Shown in pieces: positions 44,360 to 53,352 of a stretch of DNA of 64,000 bases. The translations under genes were made by a program, and so were the position numbers. Under the pieces are notes generated by a model. That model was not told where the DNA came from, made no database searches, and saw only the letters and a program-made list of their open reading frames with translations. The DNA lies in NCBI RefSeq assembly GCF_030846195.1, contig NZ_JAVCWH010000007.1, forward strand, positions 62,001 through 126,000, in the 5' to 3' direction. How positions within the stretch are numbered: position 1 is the stretch's first letter; every line of letters begins with the position of its first letter. This DNA comes from Paracoccus yibinensis (GTDB lineage: Bacteria > Pseudomonadota > Alphaproteobacteria > Rhodobacterales > Rhodobacteraceae).

Positions 44360-45382
44360 ATGGGCTACAAAGTCGTCGTCGCAGGCGCCACGGGCAATGT
44401 GGGCCGCGAAATGCTGAACATCCTGGACGAACGCATGTTTCCGGTGGATGAGATTGCCGCACTGGCCTCGCGCCGGTCGCAGGGCACCGAGGTCAGCTTT
44501 GGCGACAAGGCCATCAAGGTGAAGGATATCGAGCAGTTCGACTTCACCGGCTGGGACATCGCGCTGTTCGCGATCGGATCGGACGCGACCAAGATCCATG
44601 CCCCCCGCGCCGCCGCGGCGGGCTGCGTGGTGATCGACAACTCCTCGCTTTACCGCTACGACCCCGAGATCCCGCTGATCGTGCCCGAGGTGAACCCCGA
44701 GGCGGTGAATGACTACAAGAACAAGATGATCATCGCGAACCCCAACTGTTCCACCGCGCAGATGGTGGTGGCGCTGAAGCCGCTGCATGACCGCGCGCGC
44801 ATCAAGCGGGTCGTCGTGTCCACCTACCAGTCCGTCTCGGGCGCCGGCAAGGAAGGCATGGACGAGTTGTGGGACCAGACCAAGGGCATGTATGTGCCGG
44901 GTCAGGAAAAGGAACCCAAGAAGTTCCAGAAGCAGATCGCCTTCAACGTGATCCCGCAGATCGACGTCTTCCTGGACAGCGGCGACACCAAGGAAGAATG
45001 GAAGATGACGGCCGAGACGAAGAAGATCCTCGACCCGTCGATCAAGGTCACGGCGACCTGCGTGCGCGTCCCGGTCTTCGTGGGCCATTCGGAATCGATC
45101 AACATCGAGTTCGAGGATTTCCTGGACGAGGACGAGGCCCGCGACATCCTGCGCGAGGCGCCGGGCATCCTGGTCGTCGACAAGCGCGAACCGGGCGGCT
45201 ACACCACGCCGGTCGAATGCGTGGGCGACTTCGCGACCTTCGTCAGCCGCATCCGCCAGGATGTGACGGTGGAAAACGGGTTGAACCTGTGGTGCGTCAG
45301 CGACAACCTGCGCAAGGGCGCGGCGCTGAACGCGGTGCAGATCGCCGAACTGCTGGGCAACCGCGTCCTGAAGAAGGGCTGA
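44360..45382 (+). CDS. asd: Aspartate-semialdehyde dehydrogenase
   Basis: This NADPH-dependent enzyme makes aspartate semialdehyde for lysine, threonine, methionine and diaminopimelate. The 340-residue protein begins VVVAGATGNVGREMLNILDE (Rossmann fold). Active-site Cys lies in NPNCSTAQM, and phosphate binding is in STYQSVSGAGKEGMDEL. The ATG follows AAGGAG. It is upstream of a DedA gene by 4 bp. dapD, which uses a later product of the same branch, lies at 56733. Confidence 0.96.
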   Translation: MGYKVVVAGATGNVGREMLNILDERMFPVDEIAALASRRSQGTEVSFGDKAIKVKDIEQFDFTGWDIALFAIGSDATKIHAPRAAAAGCVVIDNSSLYRYDPEIPLIVPEVNPEAVNDYKNKMIIANPNCSTAQMVVALKPLHDRARIKRVVVSTYQSVSGAGKEGMDELWDQTKGMYVPGQEKEPKKFQKQIAFNVIPQIDVFLDSGDTKEEWKMTAETKKILDPSIKVTATCVRVPVFVGHSESINIEFEDFLDEDEARDILREAPGILVVDKREPGGYTTPVECVGDFATFVSRIRQDVTVENGLNLWCVSDNLRKGAALNAVQIAELLGNRVLKKG

Positions 45383-45386
45383 GCGG

Positions 45387-45986
45387 GTGTTCGACTGGAT
45401 CGCCGGATTTCTGGATAGCGGCGGTGCGCTTGCCATCGCCGCGCTGATGCTGCTGGAAAACGTCTTTCCACCGATCCCGTCGGAACTGATCATGCCGCTG
45501 GCGGGCTTCAACGCCGCGCGCGGCGGCACGCCCCTGTGGCTGGCGATCCTGGCCGGCGGCCTGGGGTCGCTGGCCGGGGCCTGGCTGTGGTATCTGGTCG
45601 GGCGCGCCTTTGGCGCCCACCGGATGCGCCGCCTGATTGTCCGCCACGGACGCTGGCTGACCCTGACCCTGTCCGAATTCGAAGCCGCTGAAGGCTGGTT
45701 CGACCGCCACGGCCGCGCGGTCATCTTTTTTGGCCGCTTCATCCCGACGGTGCGCACGCTGATCTCGATCCCCGCCGGGATCGAGCGGATGCCGCAGGGT
45801 CAGTTCCTGCTTTATACCGCGCTTGGCAGCTTCATCTGGTCGGGCGGGCTGGCGCTTGCGGGATATCTGCTGGAAGACCAGTATGAAAATGTCGAACACT
45901 GGATTGACCCGCTGTCCACGGCGGTCGTGGTGGGGATCGTCGCGCTTTATCTTTGGCGCGTGATCCGCTGGAAGCCCGACGCCTGA
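45387..45986 (+). CDS. DedA-family membrane protein
   Basis: The 199-residue protein belongs to the DedA/SNARE-associated family, which contributes to membrane phospholipid recycling and proton-motive-force homeostasis. Signatures are MLLENVFPPIPSELIMPLAG, the reentrant-loop segment GSLAGAWLWYLVGRAFG and FFGRFIPTVRTLISIPAG, which includes the conserved Arg residues. Translation starts at GTG 45387, 4 bp after asd. The neighbourhood does not specify a lipid substrate. Confidence 0.9.
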   Translation: MFDWIAGFLDSGGALAIAALMLLENVFPPIPSELIMPLAGFNAARGGTPLWLAILAGGLGSLAGAWLWYLVGRAFGAHRMRRLIVRHGRWLTLTLSEFEAAEGWFDRHGRAVIFFGRFIPTVRTLISIPAGIERMPQGQFLLYTALGSFIWSGGLALAGYLLEDQYENVEHWIDPLSTAVVVGIVALYLWRVIRWKPDA

Positions 45987-46013
45987 GGGCACCGGGCATC
46001 CCCTGTTCCTGGA

Positions 46014-46661
46014 TCAGACTTCCACCCAGCTGCGGCCGCCTTCGACGGCCTGGACCAGGGTGCCTTCGCTGATGTCGTGGACAAGTCCGTGGATCGACAT
46101 CTGCCCCGATTCAACGGCCGCCTTCACGAAGGGGAAGGTCATCAGGTTCTCGATCGACACCAGCACGGCCTCGCGTTCCAGGGCGGCGACCTGCTGGTCC
46201 TCGGGCAGGTCCTTCACCCGGTCATAGCCGGGGCGCAGCACGTCCATCCAGCGGCCGACGAAGCTGGTCTTTTCCTCCAGCTCGGGGGCGCGGCCCGAAC
46301 ACATCGCATGACAGCCCGCGACACCGCCGCAGCTGGTATGGCCCACGATGATCAGATGGGCCACCTTCAGCGCGGTCACCGCGTATTCCACCGCGGCCGA
46401 GGTGCCGTGCTGCAGCCCGTCCGGCGCATAGGGCGGCACCAGGTTGGCGATGTTGCGATGGATGAAGAATTCGCCCGAATCCGCGCCGAAGATGCTGGTG
46501 ACGTGGACCCGCGAATCGCAGCAGGAAATCACCATCGCGCGCGGACGCTGCCCGTCGGTCGCCAGACGGCGATACCAGGCGCTGTTTTCGGAATAGGATG
46601 TGGCCCGCCAGCCATGGAAACGGCCGACCAGATAGTGCGGCAGGGGGCGGATGTTGTGCAT
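46014..46661 (-). CDS. Beta-class carbonic anhydrase
   Basis: This 215-residue zinc enzyme interconverts CO2 and bicarbonate. Zinc ligands are Cys47 (ISCCDSR), His108 and Cys111 (VGHTSCGGV), with the Asp49-Arg51 dyad. A ribosome binding site AGAGAGG precedes the ATG. Bicarbonate is a substrate of carbamoyl-phosphate synthase, encoded farther along, but there is no direct linkage. Confidence 0.95.
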   Translation of the reverse strand: MHNIRPLPHYLVGRFHGWRATSYSENSAWYRRLATDGQRPRAMVISCCDSRVHVTSIFGADSGEFFIHRNIANLVPPYAPDGLQHGTSAAVEYAVTALKVAHLIIVGHTSCGGVAGCHAMCSGRAPELEEKTSFVGRWMDVLRPGYDRVKDLPEDQQVAALEREAVLVSIENLMTFPFVKAAVESGQMSIHGLVHDISEGTLVQAVEGGRSWVEV

Positions 46662-46803
46662 GTCTCACCTCTCTTGTCACGCTGCTTGATAGGCGGTGAT
46701 TGAAACAAATTCGAGAGGTTTCTTTTGCCGCCATCAAGCCTTTCTTCATGGCAAGGCCCCATGTTGCGGGGACCGGACGCACAAGAAGATGAAGGTAAGG
46801 CAG

Positions 46804-47181
46804 ATGGCACAAATCATGGCGCTGGCCGTATCGGAACCCGTTCGGGTCGATTCCCGGCGCGTCGGCGATATCGTCACCGAACTGGGCGAAACGGCGGCCC
46901 AGAATGTCATCGGCCTGGCCCTTGAACAACTGGCGGGCGCGCTGACCTCTGCCGATGGGGCTGTGCGCGCGGGCGATCTGCCCGAGGTTGCGCGCCAATC
47001 CGACCTTTTGGCCCGGCTTGCCTGGCAGATCGGGCTTTTGTCGCTGGCAGGCGTGGCCATGGATCTGGGCGGCTGCGCGGAACGGCGCGACCGGGTCGCC
47101 CTGCCCGCCGTCCACGCCCGGCTGATGCGGGTCGGCAACCGGTCGCTGACGGCCATCTGGGACAGGTCCGGGCTTGGCTAG
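46804..47181 (+). CDS. Hypothetical helical protein
   Basis: The 125-residue product is rich in Ala and Leu and predicted to be mostly helical, with segments RVGDIVTELGETAAQNVIGL and LPEVARQSDLLARLAWQIGL. No signal peptide or membrane segment is clear. I do not recognise the family. It could be a small helical bundle, for instance a phosphotransfer-like fold, but no HPt His motif is apparent. The ATG at 46804 has AAGG upstream; an ATG at 46789 is an alternative. It diverges from the carbonic anhydrase gene. Confidence 0.6.
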   Translation: MAQIMALAVSEPVRVDSRRVGDIVTELGETAAQNVIGLALEQLAGALTSADGAVRAGDLPEVARQSDLLARLAWQIGLLSLAGVAMDLGGCAERRDRVALPAVHARLMRVGNRSLTAIWDRSGLG

Positions 47182-47237
47182 GCTTGCGGGCCGGGACGCA
47201 GGCTGTAATGTCGCGTCCGACAGACAAGGACCGCCCC

Positions 47238-48614
47238 ATGATCCCAGATTTTGCGCCCGACACCGCCGACGCCCTGCCGCTGTGGGCCGTCTGGAAAGGG
47301 GACCCGCTGCCCGACCAGGCCGGACCCTGGCCCGCCTCCAGCGGATTCACGGCGAAGCTGGGGGAAATCTGCCTGCTGCCCGATGCCTCGGGCGGGCTGG
47401 CGGGCGCTTTCCTGGGCCTGGGCGACCGGGCGCGGGCGAACCGCACCCGTTTCGCACTGGCCCATGCCACGGCCCTGTCGAAGGGCGTCTGGCGCCCTGC
47501 CTTGCCCGAGGGGGTGGACCCGGACGAGGCTGCCCTGGCGCTGCTTCTGGGGCAGTATCGTTTCACCCGCTACAAGGGGACGGCCTATGACGGGCCGCAA
47601 TTCCTCTGCCCCCAAGGCGTCGATGCCGCCCGGATCCGTGCCCAGGCAGCGGGAGAGTTTCTGACGCGCGACCTGATCAACACCCCCGCCAACGACATGG
47701 GACCGGATGATCTGGAAGCCGCGGCCCGCACCCTGGCGGATGAGGTCGGGGCATCTGTGACGGTCACTGCGGGACCGGATCTGCTGGATGCCAACCTGCC
47801 GATGATCCACGCGGTCGGGCGCGCCGCCGAACAGGCCCCGCGTCTGATCGACATCCGCCTGGGTAACGATGGTCCGTGCCTGACGATCGTGGGCAAGGGC
47901 GTCTGCTTCGACACCGGCGGGCTGGACCTCAAGCCGTCGGCCTCGATGCTGCTGATGAAGAAGGACATGGGCGGGGCGGCGACCGCGCTAGGCCTTTTGA
48001 AGATGCTGGCGCTGACCGGCGCGGCCGACCGGATGCGGATCCGCGTCCTGCTGCCGGTGGTGGAAAACAGCGTCTCGGCGGCGTCCTTCCGTCCCGGCGA
48101 CGTGCTGACCAGCCGCAAGGGCCTGACGGTCGAGGTGAACAACACCGATGCCGAGGGCCGCCTGATCCTGGCCGATGCGCTGGCCCTGGGGGCCGAGGAA
48201 TCGCCCGACCTGATGATCTCGCTTGCGACGTTGACGGGGGCGGCGCGGGTTGCGCTTGGTCCAGACCTGCCGCCCTTCTATTGCGACGACGATGCCACGG
48301 CGGACGCGCTGTCCCGCGCCGCCATGGTCGTGCGCGATCCCCTGTGGCGGATGCCCTTCTGGGACGGCTACGAATCGCAGATCGAACCGCCGATCGCGGA
48401 TCTGGACAACGCGCCCGCCGGCGGAATGGCCGGGTCGGTCACGGCGGCGCTGTTCCTGCGCCGCTTTGCCGAAGGGTCAGGGCGTTACGTTCACATGGAC
48501 ATCTATGGCTGGCAGCAGGTCGCGGCGCCGGGCCGCCCCAAGGGCGGCGTGGGCCAAGGCGCGCGGGCGATCCTGGCAGCCCTTCCCGCGATCCTGCCCC
48601 GGACCGTATCGTGA
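47238..48614 (+). CDS. Leucyl aminopeptidase family protein (M17)
   Basis: This 458-residue M17 metallo-aminopeptidase has a start chosen at MIPDFAPDTAD with AAGGA upstream. The catalytic domain has VGKGVCFDTGGLDLKPSASM, a catalytic Lys region LLMKKDMGGAA and the signature NTDAEGRLILADALAL. Two metal ions are expected. It cleaves N-terminal residues from peptides. Its stop overlaps the NlpC/P60 gene as GTGA, so it may finish the breakdown of peptidoglycan-derived peptides. Confidence 0.92.
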   Translation: MIPDFAPDTADALPLWAVWKGDPLPDQAGPWPASSGFTAKLGEICLLPDASGGLAGAFLGLGDRARANRTRFALAHATALSKGVWRPALPEGVDPDEAALALLLGQYRFTRYKGTAYDGPQFLCPQGVDAARIRAQAAGEFLTRDLINTPANDMGPDDLEAAARTLADEVGASVTVTAGPDLLDANLPMIHAVGRAAEQAPRLIDIRLGNDGPCLTIVGKGVCFDTGGLDLKPSASMLLMKKDMGGAATALGLLKMLALTGAADRMRIRVLLPVVENSVSAASFRPGDVLTSRKGLTVEVNNTDAEGRLILADALALGAEESPDLMISLATLTGAARVALGPDLPPFYCDDDATADALSRAAMVVRDPLWRMPFWDGYESQIEPPIADLDNAPAGGMAGSVTAALFLRRFAEGSGRYVHMDIYGWQQVAAPGRPKGGVGQGARAILAALPAILPRTVS

Positions 48615-49453
48615 CACTGGACCGGCGACTGACCCCCGCCACCGATCGCGTGGCCCTGGAAAGCCTGGCGGGGGTGATCGAACGTCCCGCCTATACCCCC
48701 GGCCACCCCGCGCGGCTGGCGGTGCCTTTGGCCGACCTGATGACCGCCCCCGACGGTCGGCGCGACCGCCAGGTGAATTTCGGCGCCGATGTCACGGTGA
48801 TCGAGGCGCGCGGCGACTGGTGCTTCGTCCAGGCGGCGCTTGACGGCTATTGCGGCTGGCTGCCCGCCGCCGGACTTGGCACCGACCTTCCGCCCATCAC
48901 GCATCGGGTGGCGGCGCCCGCAACGCATGTCTATCCCGCCCCCGACATGAAGCAGCGAGAGACCGCCAGCCTGTCGATCGGCGCGCGCCTGTCTGTCGCG
49001 GGGGTCGAGGGGCGGTTTGCCCGGCTGGCGACCGGCGGTTTCGTTCCCATCCAGCATATCGGCGACCGGCCCGCCCCGGATCCGGTGCCCGTCGCAGAAA
49101 GCCTGCTGGGCACGCCTTATCTGTGGGGCGGCAACAGCCGCTGGGGCATCGACTGTTCCGGCCTGGTCCAGGCCGCACTGACCGCCTGCGACATCCCCTG
49201 CCCCGGCGACAGCGACCTGCAACGCGCAGCCTTCCCGGCGGCCGACGACATCCAGCGCGGCGACCTGCTGTTCTGGCCTGGCCATGTCGCTCTGGCGATA
49301 GGACCGGACCGCATGATCCACGCCACCGCCTTTGCCATGTCCGTGATCATCGAATCCATCCCTGACGCGCTGGGCCGGATCGACGCCGCGGGCGACGGCC
49401 CCTTTCTGGGCATCCGCCGCCCCGCTCTGGCGCAGCCTGCCGCTTTGGCCTAG
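48611..49453 (+). CDS. NlpC/P60-family peptidoglycan-peptide hydrolase
   Basis: This 280-residue cysteine peptidase starts at GTG 48611 (MTLDRRLTPATDR). Two SH3-like modules come first (about residues 15-150). The NlpC/P60 domain has Cys182 (GIDCSGLVQ), His225 (WPGHVALAIG) and His237 (MIHATA). No signal peptide is visible, so it should be cytosolic, as expected for a muropeptide-recycling gamma-D-glutamyl-diamino acid endopeptidase of the YkfC type. Tight coupling with the M17 peptidase supports peptide recycling. Confidence 0.88.
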   Translation: MTLDRRLTPATDRVALESLAGVIERPAYTPGHPARLAVPLADLMTAPDGRRDRQVNFGADVTVIEARGDWCFVQAALDGYCGWLPAAGLGTDLPPITHRVAAPATHVYPAPDMKQRETASLSIGARLSVAGVEGRFARLATGGFVPIQHIGDRPAPDPVPVAESLLGTPYLWGGNSRWGIDCSGLVQAALTACDIPCPGDSDLQRAAFPAADDIQRGDLLFWPGHVALAIGPDRMIHATAFAMSVIIESIPDALGRIDAAGDGPFLGIRRPALAQPAALA

Positions 49454-49478
49454 ACGCCCGCCAAAGGAGGCCCGGCCC

Positions 49479-50357
49479 ATGTTCACCGTCTCGCTGATCG
49501 CATCGCCCCTGCGCGCCAACCTGTCCGACGATGTGGCGCAAGCCCTGTCACGCCGCTGGGGCGGCGGCCCGATCCGCTGGCTGAACCCCCGCGTCGCGGC
49601 CGAGTTCGACGTGCCGGCCGAACCCGCCGATTTCCAGGACGTCTGGGCCGAACTGCAGCAACAGACGCTGGATCTGGCGATCCAGCCCGCCGCGGGGCGG
49701 CGCAAGGCGATCCTGCTGGCCGACATGGATTCGACCATGATCGGGCAGGAATGCATCGACGAACTGGCCGACATGGCGGGGGTGGGTCCCCGCGTGGCCG
49801 ACATCACGGCCCGCGCCATGAACGGAGAGCTGGATTTCGACGGCGCCCTGACCGAACGGGTGAGCCTGCTGACCGGGTTGAAGGACAGCGTGATCGCCGA
49901 TGTCTTGGCCTCGCGCATCACCATGGCGGCGGGCGGGGCGGAACTGGTGGCGACGATGCGCGCGAACGGCGCCTATACGGCGCTTGTGTCGGGCGGCTTC
50001 ACCGCCTTTACCCAGGCCGTGGCCGACCGGCTGGGGTTCGACGAACACCGCGCCAACACCCTGCTGGCTGACGGCGGGCTGCTGACCGGCCGGGTCGCAC
50101 TGCCGATCCTGGGGCGCGAGGCGAAGGTCGAAGCCTTGGTCCAGATCGCCGCCGCGCGCGGGCTGACCCCCGCTGATGCGATTGCCGTGGGCGACGGCGC
50201 GAACGACCTGGGCATGATCCAGATGGCCGGAACAGGCGTGGCCCTGCACGCCAAGCCGTCCGTGGCCGCGCAGGCCCCCATCCGCATCAATCACGGCGAC
50301 CTGACGGCGCTGCTTTACCTGCAGGGCTATGCCGCGCGGGATTTCGTCACGGGCTGA
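49479..50357 (+). CDS. serB: Phosphoserine phosphatase
   Basis: This HAD-superfamily enzyme performs the last step of serine biosynthesis. The 292-residue protein has a regulatory N-terminal region of about 75 residues. The HAD motif I LLADMDSTMIGQECIDELAD, motif II LVSGGFTAF and motif IV VGDGANDLGMIQMAGTGVA follow. A perfect AAAGGAGG ribosome binding site precedes the ATG. It ends convergently against, and overlaps by 11 bp, the flavin monooxygenase gene. Confidence 0.95.
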   Translation: MFTVSLIASPLRANLSDDVAQALSRRWGGGPIRWLNPRVAAEFDVPAEPADFQDVWAELQQQTLDLAIQPAAGRRKAILLADMDSTMIGQECIDELADMAGVGPRVADITARAMNGELDFDGALTERVSLLTGLKDSVIADVLASRITMAAGGAELVATMRANGAYTALVSGGFTAFTQAVADRLGFDEHRANTLLADGGLLTGRVALPILGREAKVEALVQIAAARGLTPADAIAVGDGANDLGMIQMAGTGVALHAKPSVAAQAPIRINHGDLTALLYLQGYAARDFVTG

Positions 50358-51348
50358 TCGCCCGAACCGTGTCGGCCGCAGGCCGCGCGACGCTGGCAGC
50401 CGCGCCCGTTCCCGCCCAGAACGCCCCGTATCCGGCATTCCCCCGCGCCATGGCGGCGGCATGCAGCGCCTTGCCGATGTCATAAGCCACGGGATAATCC
50501 GCCGCCCCCGTATCGTCGATGCTTGTGAAAGCATTGGCCAGACATCGTGCCGGACGGCCGGAAATCGCGCGGGTCATCACCGTCTGCCCGCCCGACAGCG
50601 CCGCGCGATGCGCGGGCGGGGTCGCCGCCTCGGGCGCGCGCAGAAAGGCGGTTCCGCATTGCACGGCAGCCGCGCCCGCCGTCATGGCCGCCCGTGCCGC
50701 CGCACGGTCCATGATCGCCCCCGCCGCCACGACCGGCAGGCCGAGCGGCAGCAGCGCCCGCACAAGCGCCAGATGATCCAGCCGCCCGTCGGAACCATCC
50801 GGGTCAAAGATGCCGCGGTGGCCACCCGCCTCGTGGCCCTGGGCCACGATCGCATCGAAACCCGCATCGCGAATCGCCTGCCCTTCGGCGACCGAGGTCG
50901 CGGTGGCCCACAGCTTGCACCCCGCCCCCTTCAACGCGGCGATCTGGTCAGGCTTGGGAAGGCCGAAATGACATCCGACGATGGCCGGCGCCTCGGCCAG
51001 CAGCACCGACAGCATCGCGTCGTTGCCGCGAAAGCTGGGATAGATTTCGGACAGCGCCGTGGGCGGGCTGGCTCCGAATCGCTGGAACTCCGGGCGCAGG
51101 GTGTCGATCCATGCCGCTTCTTGCGCAGGGTCGCGACGGGCGGGCGCATGGCAGAACAGGTTCACGCCGAAGGCCCGGCCCGTTTTCCGTCGCACCGCCT
51201 GGATCGCCTTGCGCGCGCCCTCTGCATCCAGGGCGCCAAGCGCCACGAAGCCCAACCCACCCGCTTCGCACACCGCCACGGCAAGTTCCGGGGTTGAAGT
51301 GCCCGCCATCGGCGCCTGCACCACCCGGTGCGTCAACTGGTCAAACAT
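50347..51348 (-). CDS. Nitronate monooxygenase-like flavin enzyme
   Basis: This 333-residue TIM-barrel FMN protein is in the NMO/2-nitropropane dioxygenase family. It starts MFDQLTHRVVQAPMAGTSTP with ribosome binding site GGCAGGGG. Key segments are VAQGHEAGGHRG (substrate-side His), VVAAGAIMDRAAARAAM and VQCGTAFLRAPEA (FMN phosphate site). Members oxidise alkyl nitronates such as propionate-3-nitronate, or act as enoyl-type reductases. The dispersed repeat at 51363 lies just upstream. Confidence 0.88.
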   Translation of the reverse strand: MFDQLTHRVVQAPMAGTSTPELAVAVCEAGGLGFVALGALDAEGARKAIQAVRRKTGRAFGVNLFCHAPARRDPAQEAAWIDTLRPEFQRFGASPPTALSEIYPSFRGNDAMLSVLLAEAPAIVGCHFGLPKPDQIAALKGAGCKLWATATSVAEGQAIRDAGFDAIVAQGHEAGGHRGIFDPDGSDGRLDHLALVRALLPLGLPVVAAGAIMDRAAARAAMTAGAAAVQCGTAFLRAPEAATPPAHRAALSGGQTVMTRAISGRPARCLANAFTSIDDTGAADYPVAYDIGKALHAAAMARGNAGYGAFWAGTGAAASVARPAADTVRAISP

Positions 51349-51362
51349 GCGAATCCCCTGCC

Positions 51363-51414
51363 CTTTGCCTTGGTGCAAATATCCCACGGGGGTCCGGGGG
51401 TGTGAAACCCCCGG
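51363..51414 (-). repeat. Dispersed gene-end repeat A, copy 3
   Basis: On the minus strand a hairpin (arms 51394-51400 and 51408-51414) precedes GGGATATTTG and CACCAAGGCAAAGGG. The core is nearly identical to copies at 11462 and 53887. It lies between the divergent NMO-like and TSUP genes, and the run ends 14 bp from the NMO-like start. Confidence 0.75.
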
Positions 51415-51460
51415 TCTTCCTGGCCTTTACAAACCAGAACCAAAGGCACATGGCGCCTCC

Positions 51461-52219
51461 ATGCTGGAACTCTCCCTTGAACTGCTCCTGATCCTTGCCG
51501 CCGCTGGCTTCGCGGCGGGCTTCATCGATTCGATCGCCGGGGGCGGCGGGCTGATCACCCTGCCCGCGCTGATGCTGGCGGGAATTCCGCCCGCCCAGGC
51601 GCTTGCCACGAACAAGGTGCAGGGGGTTTTCGGCGCCGCGACCGCCGCCATCAGCTATGCCGCGCGAGGCCTCGTCGATCTGCGCAGCCAGGGGCGATCC
51701 GCGCTGATCGCCGGTGTGGCGGGCGCGCTGGGGGCGGTTCTGGTCAGCTATCTGCCGACCGACAAGCTGCGGCTGGTCCTTCCGGTGATCCTGATCGGCA
51801 TCGCGGTCTTCTTCGCGCTGAAGCCGGGCCTGAACGATCTGGACCGGGTAGAGCGGGTGGCGCCAGCGGCCTTCGCGCTGACGGCGGTGCCGCTGGTGGG
51901 GTTCTATGACGGGCTGATCGGGCCGGGGGCGGGATCGTTCTACATGATCGCCTTCGTTACCCTGGCGGGATACGGCGTGCTGAAGGCCACCGCGCATACC
52001 AAGCTGCTGAATTTCGCATCGAACCTGGGCGGGCTTGGGGCATTCGCACTGTTCGGCCAGCCCTTGTGGCTGGTGGGGATCGTGATGGGCGTGGCGCAGA
52101 TCGCCGGGGCCATGCTTGGCACGCGGCTGGCCAGCCGCATCGGCGCGCGGCTGATCAAGCCGCTGCTGGTCGTGACCTCGACCGCGCTGGCGCTGCGGCT
52201 GATCTGGCAGATGATCTAG
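51461..52219 (+). CDS. TSUP (TauE/SafE)-family anion permease
   Basis: This 252-residue membrane protein has about eight helices of the sulfite exporter TauE/SafE type. The hallmark N-terminal repeat AAGFAAGFIDSIAGGGGLITLP and second repeat VPLVGFYDGLIGPGAGSFYM are clear. Possible substrates are sulfite, sulfoacetate or other organosulfur anions. The ATG lacks a strong ribosome binding site. The stop overlaps the convergent asparaginase stop by 4 bp. Confidence 0.9.
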   Translation: MLELSLELLLILAAAGFAAGFIDSIAGGGGLITLPALMLAGIPPAQALATNKVQGVFGAATAAISYAARGLVDLRSQGRSALIAGVAGALGAVLVSYLPTDKLRLVLPVILIGIAVFFALKPGLNDLDRVERVAPAAFALTAVPLVGFYDGLIGPGAGSFYMIAFVTLAGYGVLKATAHTKLLNFASNLGGLGAFALFGQPLWLVGIVMGVAQIAGAMLGTRLASRIGARLIKPLLVVTSTALALRLIWQMI

Positions 52220-53202
52220 GCGGGAAAGCCGGGGGCGGTCCGCATGTCCCCCGTAACCAGGCCGCGCCAGTTGCGGATGGGGTCGGTCAGGAAGCGGCCA
52301 ACGGCCGGGTCGTTTTCGGGCAGCACGCCCAGATGGACAAGCAGGGCGGTGATCGCGGCTTCCGCCGCGCGGGTCGTGCCATCCGTCACCTTCAAGGCCA
52401 CCCCCAGCCCCTGATCGGGCAGGATGGCGACGAAGACCGCCTCGGCTCCGGTCTTGGCGGCAACGCGCCCGCCCATGGCGCGCATCAGGATCGTGCAGGC
52501 CCGCCCCTCGCCCGCCACCATTTCGGGATGCGCGCGCATGGCGTCCACCAGCCGACGCATGGCCCGGCCCCGCAGATCGTCGGGCGGATCGGCAAAGAGC
52601 GCCATGGCATGGCCCAGCCCCGCCAGCGAGCAGGACCAGTTCGGGGCCGAGCAGCCGTCGATGCCGAAGCCGGGGCTGACCTCGCCCGTCACCTCCTCGA
52701 AGGCGGCCTTCACCGCCTGCTGGACAGGGTGGTCGGGGTCCACGTATTCGGCCCCGCCCCCCAGGTGCCGGTTCAGCGTCAAAAAGCCCGCGTGCTTGCC
52801 GGAACAGTTGTTGTGAAGCTGGCAGGGGCTTTCGTCGCCGCAGGTCAGGCGGCGGTTTTCATCCTTGTCCTGCGGCATGTGGCAGCCGCAGCGCAGGTCG
52901 GCCTCGCCCATGCCCAGTCCGCGCAGCCATTGGTCCACCGCATCGACATGCATCCGCGCGCCGTTGTGGCTGGCGCAGGCCAGGGCCAACTGGCGGTCGG
53001 TCAGACCCGCCGCATCCGCCGCGCCGCTTTCGATCAGGGGCAGCGCCTGGATCATCTTGCAGGACGATCGGGGAAAGACGATCTGGCCGGGGCGGCCCCA
53101 GGCCTCGACAACGCCCCTGGTGTCGCAGATGACGGCATCGCCGCAATGGCTGCTTTCACGCTGTCCGCCGCGCCACAGCTCGATCAATTCCGCTGACCGC
53201 AT
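52216..53202 (-). CDS. Asparaginase, class 3 (Rhizobium etli type)
   Basis: The 328-residue enzyme belongs to the beta-lactamase-like asparaginase II family known from Rhizobium etli. Catalytic SxxK is in FPRSSCKMIQALP, and zinc-site cysteines and histidines lie in CASHNGARMH and LHNNCSGKHAGFL. GFGIDGCSAPNWSCSL is also conserved. It hydrolyses asparagine to aspartate and ammonia in the cytosol. The start MRSAELIELWRGG has GGGGG upstream; a further in-frame ATG at 53256 is less likely. Confidence 0.92.
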   Translation of the reverse strand: MRSAELIELWRGGQRESSHCGDAVICDTRGVVEAWGRPGQIVFPRSSCKMIQALPLIESGAADAAGLTDRQLALACASHNGARMHVDAVDQWLRGLGMGEADLRCGCHMPQDKDENRRLTCGDESPCQLHNNCSGKHAGFLTLNRHLGGGAEYVDPDHPVQQAVKAAFEEVTGEVSPGFGIDGCSAPNWSCSLAGLGHAMALFADPPDDLRGRAMRRLVDAMRAHPEMVAGEGRACTILMRAMGGRVAAKTGAEAVFVAILPDQGLGVALKVTDGTTRAAEAAITALLVHLGVLPENDPAVGRFLTDPIRNWRGLVTGDMRTAPGFPA

Positions 53203-53352
53203 CGCATGCCCCCTGACAATTGCGCGATTTCCTGCCTTGCGCTCTTTCTCGCGCAATGATTTTGGCTATCGTGACCGGGGACGGTTGAAAAGACCACAGC
53301 AATCGGGAAAAACCCCAAAAAGATGTGGCGAGATATGGCAGGAGGCCAGAGC

